From Thermoplasmata archaeon (GTDB lineage Archaea; Thermoplasmatota; B47-G6), in the NCBI GenBank assembly GCA_003663585.1, contig QMTU01000026.1, forward strand, positions 1-7,579: a stretch of 7,579 bases of DNA, written 5' to 3'. Below, piece after piece: positions 1-4,697 of the stretch. The position numbers were made by a program, and so were the translations under genes. The notes beneath the pieces were generated by a model that saw nothing but the letters and a program-made list of their open reading frames with translations, did no database searches and was not told where the DNA came from. Within the stretch, counting starts at the first letter, position 1, and each line of letters starts with the position of its first letter.

Positions 1-1817
1 GGTTTTTTGGCTTCAATCGCGTTCAATGGGCATATATAAGCACAAAGGCCACATCCATTACAGAGTTCAGGTGTGATTTCCATCTTTCTCTCCTTCTTAT
101 TAAACCTCAGTGCCATACATGCTGTTCTTGATAGACAAACTCCACATCCAACGCATTTTTCAGTGTTTATCCTTGCTATTCCTTTAATTCCTCTTCTAAT
201 AGCCTGTAGGGTACACTCCCTTCTAGCAACAATAGCTCTTGGACCTTTTGACTCTAAAAGCCACTTCATACCCTCAACAGCTTCATCTACATTATATGGA
301 TCTATCACCCTCGTTTCTATCCCTATAGCCTCTAAAATCCTCTCTGGAAGAACTTTTCTAGTAACATTAGGGCTTGTTGGGCTAGGTTGATGTCCTGTCA
401 TCGCCACCCATGAGTTATCCAGTATGATTATCTTAACGTTATCATTAGTTAGATAGGCGTTTATCGCTTGAGGTATCGTGGCATGAAAGAACGTTGAGTC
501 TCCAACAGCAGCTATTACAATTCTACTTCCAGACTTGATGAAACCCCTTGCAAGACCTACAGACGCTCCCATTGAGAGCTCAGTCCATATAATCTCAAAG
601 GGCTTATTCATGGCAAGTATTGTACATCCTATGTCGCCCGTTATTATAGTATCTTTTGGGCTCATGCCCAAGGACTTCATGGCCTCTATAAGGGCAAAGT
701 AAGTATTTCTGTGAGGACATCCAGGACAGAACGTTATTAATCTCTTGAATGTCCTCCTCTCGCGGGTCTCTCTAATCTTAATATCCAGTCCAAGTACTTT
801 AAGTGCCTTTAAAATTACCTCTTGGCTCATCTCATCATACTGCGGTATAGGTCCCCCAAATAGCTTCCCATAAACCTTAACTCTTGACCCTAACTCTTGA
901 AGGATGCATCTCACTTCTTTCTCAATGATAGGATCGATTTCCTCTACAACAAGGATCTTTGAGACGCTCTCTATGTGATTTCTTATTAGCTCTTCAGGAA
1001 TAGGCCAAGGCATCCACAATCTAAGAACTTTTATACCGCTGATTTCTTTCACAAGATCTATAACATAATTTGAGGCATTTCCTGCAGTTATGACTAATAG
1101 ATCAGCATTTTCCTCACCAAAAGTGTCATAATAACCTTCTTTAAGAATCTCCTCCTTAATCTTTTCAATCTTTTCAAGCACCTCCTTATGTTGCTCTAGA
1201 ACAATCTTTCTCCCAGCCTTTGTATACCTTGTTATGTCCTTTTCAAATATGGGCTCCCTAGATTTTAGCTTTATTTCTCCGAGAAGGACAGGCTCTTCAG
1301 AATGAGCAAGCACTGTTGTTCCTCGTAGTATTATAGGTATTTTAAACTTCTCTGAGATGTCAAAGGCAAGTAAGACAAACTTCTTTGCTTCTGATGGCGT
1401 TCTAGGCTCTATTACAGGACATGGTGCCATTACAGCATAATGTCTAGTATCCTGCTCTACCATGCCAGCGTACACTCCAGGATCATCTGCAACATAAAAT
1501 ACTAGACCTCCAGTCACTCCACTATACACTGCTGAAAGAAATGAATCAGATGCAACGTTCATTCCGGACATTTTCATAGTTGCAGCAGCTCTTAAACCAG
1601 ACCAAGCAGCTGCTATAGCTAGCTCAGCAGCCACCTTCTCATTAACGCTCCACTCCACGTACACTTTGTCTAAGTACTCTTTATACTCTCGAAGAAGTGT
1701 GTCTATAACCTCTGATGATGGAGTACCCGGATACCCTGCAACTACATTAATGCCAGCCTCTAGAAGGCCCCTAGCTATGGCTTCATTTCCGCTCATAAGC
1801 TTTATCTCATGATGCAC
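1..1817 (-). CDS. iorA: Indolepyruvate ferredoxin oxidoreductase, alpha subunit (IorA), 3' end cut off by the window
   Basis: Cytoplasmic thiamine-diphosphate enzyme; with IorB it oxidatively decarboxylates aryl pyruvates (from Trp, Phe, Tyr transamination) to aryl-acetyl-CoA and reduces ferredoxin. The frame is open for 605 codons to the left edge with no frameshift. In order: N-terminal pyrimidine-type domain with GYPGTPSSE (residues 28-36); VADDPG and EQDTR in the first 120 residues; FCPGCPHRN (363-371); GDIGC (394-398); the ThDP/metal motif from GDS (439-441) to DN (467-468); then two C-terminal [4Fe-4S] motifs, C555/C558/C561/C567 and C586/C589/C592/C596 followed by Pro. Only a short tail should be missing. 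I chose GTG at 1817 because a GGTGGT Shine-Dalgarno lies 4 nt upstream and the in-frame stop is only five codons earlier; ATG at 1796 is the alternative. The first cluster has an unusual CX5C gap. iorB would be expected just left of the window but cannot be seen. Confidence 0.95.
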   Translation of the reverse strand, partial: MHHEIKLMSGNEAIARGLLEAGINVVAGYPGTPSSEVIDTLLREYKEYLDKVYVEWSVNEKVAAELAIAAAWSGLRAAATMKMSGMNVASDSFLSAVYSGVTGGLVFYVADDPGVYAGMVEQDTRHYAVMAPCPVIEPRTPSEAKKFVLLAFDISEKFKIPIILRGTTVLAHSEEPVLLGEIKLKSREPIFEKDITRYTKAGRKIVLEQHKEVLEKIEKIKEEILKEGYYDTFGEENADLLVITAGNASNYVIDLVKEISGIKVLRLWMPWPIPEELIRNHIESVSKILVVEEIDPIIEKEVRCILQELGSRVKVYGKLFGGPIPQYDEMSQEVILKALKVLGLDIKIRETRERRTFKRLITFCPGCPHRNTYFALIEAMKSLGMSPKDTIITGDIGCTILAMNKPFEIIWTELSMGASVGLARGFIKSGSRIVIAAVGDSTFFHATIPQAINAYLTNDNVKIIILDNSWVAMTGHQPSPTSPNVTRKVLPERILEAIGIETRVIDPYNVDEAVEGMKWLLESKGPRAIVARRECTLQAIRRGIKGIARINTEKCVGCGVCLSRTACMALRFNKKERKMEITPELCNGCGLCAYICPLNAIEAKK

Positions 1818-1821
1818 ATTT

Positions 1822-1827
1822 ACCACC
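1822..1827 (-). promoter_or_regulatory. Shine-Dalgarno for iorA (GGTGGT)
   Basis: GGTGGT ends 4 nt before the GTG at 1817. It differs from the archaeal anti-Shine-Dalgarno match GGTGAT at one position, where G can still wobble-pair. It favours the GTG at 1817 over the ATG at 1796, which has no comparable site. Confidence 0.5.
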
Positions 1828-1832
1828 AGCTC

Positions 1833-1862
1833 TTAAGATATACTTCTCAAGCAGTATCTTAA
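1833..1862 (-). repeat. Imperfect inverted repeat in the iorA leader/promoter
   Basis: On the minus strand the arm TTAAGATACT (1862-1853) faces AGTATATCTTAA (1844-1833). The ten bases of the left arm all pair, leaving a 2-nt bulge in the right arm and an 8-nt spacer. It lies between the TATA-like box at 1879-1886 and the GTG start, at the place where transcription would begin. It could be an operator for a dimeric regulator or a hairpin in the leader. The sequence alone does not decide between these. Confidence 0.5.
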
Positions 1863-1878
1863 AATATGTCCAAAAGAC

Positions 1879-1886
1879 TATAAAAA
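1879..1886 (-). promoter_or_regulatory. TATA-like box, candidate iorA promoter
   Basis: TTTTTATA on the minus strand lies in the 82-bp gap after the ASCH gene. With usual archaeal spacing of about 25 nt, transcription would start near 1857, giving a leader of about 40 nt before GTG 1817. The same T-rich tract (1871-1887) could also end the tmcA-ASCH transcript. A second AT-rich element, TATATCTTAA at 1833-1842, is too close to the start codon to fit as well. Confidence 0.4.
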
Positions 1887-1899
1887 TGCCTAAATTATT

Positions 1900-2211
1900 T
1901 CATATGAGCTCAAATTCTATTAAGGTAAACTCTGCGTCATCCGAAAAGTTACCATAGTATTGGATAAGATCCCTCTTTAGTTCATTCTTTGACGAAAAAC
2001 CGTCTTTTATGATCTCCTCATCTGTAAGCTCATTCCACTTTACATACCTTACATCCTTTATCTTTGCGAGTCCTATAAAGTTATCACCAACGTAAACTTC
2101 TACTATATCTCCAGGAGAGTATTCCTCCTTTCTTCCAAGTCTAAGCGTGGTTGTCTTGTGACCTGAAAGTATCCTTCCAAGGTATTTGTCGTCAAACTTT
2201 AACTTCTTCAT
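1900..2211 (-). CDS. Small ASCH-domain protein, YqfB-like; putative N4-acetylcytidine amidohydrolase
   Basis: A 103-residue single-domain ASCH protein, the same length as E. coli YqfB, which hydrolyses N4-acetylcytidine to cytidine. The ASCH signature GxKxxTxR is at G17-H-K19-T-T-T22-L-R24, so the residues matching YqfB K21 and T24 are present. YqfB's third proposed catalytic residue, E74, appears to align with D70 in KDGF if one gap is allowed. The C-terminal strand FTLIEFELI resembles YqfB FYVIEFKCL. No signal peptide or membrane segment is seen. I prefer ATG 2211 because GGTGA lies 6 nt upstream; GTG at 2217 would add two residues. The start overlaps the last 20 nt of tmcA, so the two are probably co-transcribed and translationally coupled. 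The family call is firm; the enzymatic role is inferred. Alternatively it may be an RNA-binding partner of TmcA. Confidence 0.85.
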   Translation of the reverse strand: MKKLKFDDKYLGRILSGHKTTTLRLGRKEEYSPGDIVEVYVGDNFIGLAKIKDVRYVKWNELTDEEIIKDGFSSKNELKRDLIQYYGNFSDDAEFTLIEFELI

Positions 2212-4435
2212 AAGCACTCACCAACTTCTTCATAATGTCCTTTATTTCTATGAGTATCGTAGTCGGACTTAATCTGAAATATCTCGCAATATCATTAACA
2301 GGCCAACACTGTAGGACTTTCATTATAAGTATCTTCTCCTCTCTACCACTGAGCTCAACACGCCTATCGCTGTCCAAGAAATACGTAAGTGTTAACTCCC
2401 TAGCAATGTCCCTAGCAACCTCGTAAGTAAGGGGACCAAAGGCGTAGGCCCACGCTCTTTCCTTTTGCTTTGATGTAAATCTTGCCCTCCACTTGAGCGT
2501 GTGTACTTTAGCAAGGAGCCTAATAATAGGTATCTCGAGATCCCTGTATGTATCCTCTAGGCTTTCAAATACCCTGATTATGAATTCATTACAGGCTGTC
2601 TCGACGTATTCACGTACATAGCTCTTAAGAGGTTTTATAACTATAACGGAGTACTCACCACTTACCTCGTTCCTTACTGGGGCCATATGTATGGGCTTAT
2701 AGCCATTTTTTATCCAGAAGTTCAGTAGCCTATGAGTAGCACCAAATCCAGAGCCAATCCAGTCCACATCATTCTTAAATCTCTCTTCAATCATTCTAAG
2801 AGCCTTTGATCCTATCCCCCGATTCATATTCTTAGGATGTACGGCTATTCTTACCACGCGTATTCCTTTGAACTTCGCGAACTCCTTATACCTGTAGTAC
2901 TTTACCATTCTATCAGGGATCATATGCCCATTAATTTTCTCTCCACGAAGCATGTCCTCAGCTATTTCTAGGGCATCTCCTTCTATTGATATCTGCATTG
3001 AACAGACGACTTTACCATCATAAAGAAGCATTGCAGGATAATGATTTGGCGTGTCCAGCAGGAGAGCGAGATCATTAGGATTGTTTCTGTAATGGGCTAG
3101 GACAAATATGCTGAAGTATTCCCTTAAAAGCTTTTCATTCTTCACAAACTCATGCTTAGGAGGGATGTATAGCTCAAGTTTGTTTAGATCTTGCACATCT
3201 ACCTCTTCAGGTTCCGCATCTAGAAGAAGGACGTCAAACAGAAATCTTTCTACAGGATCGTCATTAGAGTATCTTATTGGCTCATGCATCTCTATTATGT
3301 CAAATTTTAGACCCTTTTCCTTAAGATTTCCCATAAACCTTATTGAGAAACCTCTTCCCGCACCTTCATATCCATGTATTGTTGAAGAATACACTACCTT
3401 TGGGGCCTTTTTCAGGATTTTCATTAGCATTGGAACTTGTAAGGATGCTGCTTCATCAACCACAAATATGTCTCCTCTTTTACTAGATGCCTGAAGGGGC
3501 TTATAATATGATATGCTCCCCTTAGAACACTCTATACTAATAATTAGTCCATCATTGTTCTTTACCGTTCTTACCTTATGACCATGCTCTTCAAGCATCT
3601 CCTTGGCAAATCTAAATACCTCCAAGACGTTCTCAGGGTGGGGTGCCGTAAGTACTACTCTCACCTTTCTTTTACTGTGATGAATATATGCTGCAAGGAA
3701 TATCCCAAGGACTGAGGACTTTCCACGCCCTCTATCTGCGATCATTATTTGAATCTTACTCTCATCCTTGAACACTTTCTCTAGCATGTTCAGGGCGTTA
3801 ACCTGATCTTGAGTAAGGCATTTCTTATAAAATTTCTTATTAAATACTCTTTCTGAGTTTTTTGGTATTTTTATTTCTTTGTTCTTCTTTCTTTTTCCCT
3901 TTAACGTGTCCCTCTTTATGATCTCTCCGTCAACAACTATTGTTATTCCCTTGTGATCATAGAGCTTTCTTATGAATCTCTCCATAAAGTAGTTGTCCAT
4001 GTCCTCAAGCTTATATGGATAGGCTAGTATCTTCTCATGATATTTCTTAAGTCTCCATTCGTTAGGATGATCTCCAACAAGAACGTATAGGCCACCGCCC
4101 TGTACAACCCCTCCTAGTCTTCCTAAGTCATTCGGGAAAAACCCTCCCCTAAAATCTAGAAGCATAATGTCCGCTGTAGTACCTAATGCTTTTGTTGCTT
4201 CCTTCATGGGAGTTATTGGTCCTATAGGCCACTCAGGATCATCTGAGAAAAACCAAGCTCTTGGCTCTTTCCCAAGAACATTTCTAAAATAAAAAAGAGC
4301 CTCTTGTATTACTGCTATTGCATATTCCTTTGCGTTTTTTCCTAAAAGAACTATCATTCTTCTCTGATAGCTTTTTTGAGCTCTGTCAAGGAGATTCCTA
4401 GTAATTTCTCTAAGCTCGTTGATTATATCTGTCAT
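2192..4435 (-). CDS. tmcA: RNA (tRNA-Met/rRNA) cytidine N4-acetyltransferase TmcA
   Basis: Makes N4-acetylcytidine in RNA using acetyl-CoA and ATP. E. coli TmcA acts on the tRNA-Met wobble position; archaeal homologues modify tRNA and rRNA widely. Residue numbers here count from the upstream ATG at 4447 (751 residues, usual archaeal length). N-terminal DUF1726-like region about 30-180 (GLYVLVGDHPNEWR near 118-132); a basic linker (about 184-210); helicase module with Walker A GRGKS (240-244), Walker B VVDEAA (329-334) and STIHGYEGAGRGF (355-367); GNAT domain about 445-605 with VVRIAVHP (531-538), acetyl-CoA loop NRGIG (542-546) and GSGFGATHRLLNFW (565-578); then a C-terminal RNA-binding tail. 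I prefer ATG 4435 (747 residues) because GGTGAT lies 4 nt before it, whereas ATG 4447 has no such site. The acetyl-CoA loop has Met541 where Q or R is common. The gene overlaps the downstream ASCH gene. Confidence 0.95.
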   Translation of the reverse strand: MTDIINELREITRNLLDRAQKSYQRRMIVLLGKNAKEYAIAVIQEALFYFRNVLGKEPRAWFFSDDPEWPIGPITPMKEATKALGTTADIMLLDFRGGFFPNDLGRLGGVVQGGGLYVLVGDHPNEWRLKKYHEKILAYPYKLEDMDNYFMERFIRKLYDHKGITIVVDGEIIKRDTLKGKRKKNKEIKIPKNSERVFNKKFYKKCLTQDQVNALNMLEKVFKDESKIQIMIADRGRGKSSVLGIFLAAYIHHSKRKVRVVLTAPHPENVLEVFRFAKEMLEEHGHKVRTVKNNDGLIISIECSKGSISYYKPLQASSKRGDIFVVDEAASLQVPMLMKILKKAPKVVYSSTIHGYEGAGRGFSIRFMGNLKEKGLKFDIIEMHEPIRYSNDDPVERFLFDVLLLDAEPEEVDVQDLNKLELYIPPKHEFVKNEKLLREYFSIFVLAHYRNNPNDLALLLDTPNHYPAMLLYDGKVVCSMQISIEGDALEIAEDMLRGEKINGHMIPDRMVKYYRYKEFAKFKGIRVVRIAVHPKNMNRGIGSKALRMIEERFKNDVDWIGSGFGATHRLLNFWIKNGYKPIHMAPVRNEVSGEYSVIVIKPLKSYVREYVETACNEFIIRVFESLEDTYRDLEIPIIRLLAKVHTLKWRARFTSKQKERAWAYAFGPLTYEVARDIARELTLTYFLDSDRRVELSGREEKILIMKVLQCWPVNDIARYFRLSPTTILIEIKDIMKKLVSAYEEVKV
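2201..2235 (-). repeat. 13-bp direct repeat at the tmcA/ASCH junction
   Basis: TTATGAAGAAGTT on the minus strand occurs at 2235-2223 and again at 2213-2201, with a 22-bp period. The period is not a multiple of three. tmcA therefore reads the two copies in different frames (IMKKL, then YEEV), while the ASCH frame reads the second copy as LMKKL, using its ATG as start codon. Confidence 0.8.
2218..2222 (-). promoter_or_regulatory. Internal Shine-Dalgarno for the ASCH gene (GGTGA)
   Basis: GGTGA lies inside the tmcA coding end, 6 nt before ATG 2211. This spacing favours ATG 2211 over GTG 2217, which directly abuts the site. It supports translation of the ASCH protein from the tmcA transcript. 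Confidence 0.6.
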
Positions 4436-4439
4436 CCCT

Positions 4440-4445
4440 ATCACC
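4440..4445 (-). promoter_or_regulatory. Shine-Dalgarno deciding the tmcA start (GGTGAT)
   Basis: A perfect GGTGAT lies 4 nt upstream of ATG 4435 and overlaps the upstream in-frame ATG at 4447. The site is useful only for ATG 4435, which would shorten the protein by four residues (MVIG). Confidence 0.6.
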
Positions 4446-4452
4446 ATCGCTG

Positions 4453-4488
4453 GGAAGTATTGCTGCTTAAAGTCTCATTAATACTTCC
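4453..4488 (-). repeat. Inverted repeat flanking the tmcA promoter region
   Basis: Perfect 9-bp arms: GGAAGTATT (4488-4480) and AATACTTCC (4461-4453) on the minus strand, separated by 18 nt. The repeat ends 5 nt before ATG 4447 and encloses AT-rich TATA-like sequence. It could be a pair of regulator half-sites or a stem-loop in the leader. Confidence 0.55.
4477..4483 (-). promoter_or_regulatory. TATA-like element, candidate tmcA promoter
   Basis: TATTAAT on the minus strand would place transcription start near 4455, giving a leader of about 20 nt to ATG 4435. CTTTAAG (4466-4472) and TTTTAATAG (near 4509-4517) are competing candidates. This is a weak call. Confidence 0.25.
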
Positions 4489-4521
4489 ACGCAGATGATG
4501 CAAGATTGCTATTAAAATCAC

Positions 4522-4575
4522 AGTGCTGACATAATAACAACTACACTTCGTTCTTTACATAATAAACTCAGCACT
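4522..4575. repeat. Composite repeat element: 8-bp inverted arms with nested 9-bp direct repeats
   Basis: On the plus strand AGTGCTGA (4522-4529) is matched by its exact reverse complement TCAGCACT (4568-4575). Just inside, ACATAATAA occurs at 4529-4537 and again at 4557-4565, with a 28-bp period. The element lies in noncoding DNA between ppdK and tmcA. No coding frame or known RNA family is recognised in it. Confidence 0.6.
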
Positions 4576-4666
4576 CTTACGGACTTATTACAATACAACA
4601 ACTTAAAAAGAATTTCGATTAAGGTCTAAAATCCCTAAAATCTCCTAGATAAAGGCTCCTCATACC
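4576..4666. other. Rest of the ppdK-tmcA intergenic region, no gene seen
   Basis: AT-rich noncoding DNA. It holds a short tandem GATTTTAG repeat on the minus strand (4642-4635 and 4633-4626, 9-bp period) and a 14-codon ATG frame (4663-4619) with no Shine-Dalgarno. I find no tRNA-like fold, no C/D-box pair with proper spacing, and no open frame of useful length. Confidence 0.5.
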
Positions 4667-4688
4667 AAAATTTAAAAATAAGAAAAAG
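4667..4688 (-). terminator. T-rich terminator after ppdK
   Basis: Starting 9 nt after the TAA stop of ppdK, the minus strand has runs of five, five and four T separated by few other bases. Such oligo-T stretches end transcription in archaea without needing a hairpin. It separates ppdK from tmcA as transcription units. Confidence 0.55.
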
Positions 4689-4697
4689 CACTAAAGA

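Noticed and set aside
73..390. Plus-strand open frame of 105 codons
   Set aside because: It is antisense to the iorA frame, which carries clear ThDP and iron-sulfur motifs; its own translation looks like no protein family and has no Shine-Dalgarno.
4490..4530. C/D-box-like pair on the plus strand (ATGATGC and CTGA)
   Set aside because: The C box has a mismatch, the boxes are too close for a dual-guide RNA, no internal C'/D' boxes are seen, and the ends do not form a terminal stem.
4619..4663. 14-codon ATG frame on the minus strand that could be a leader peptide
   Set aside because: No Shine-Dalgarno, no run of regulatory codons, and it is more than 170 nt from tmcA.
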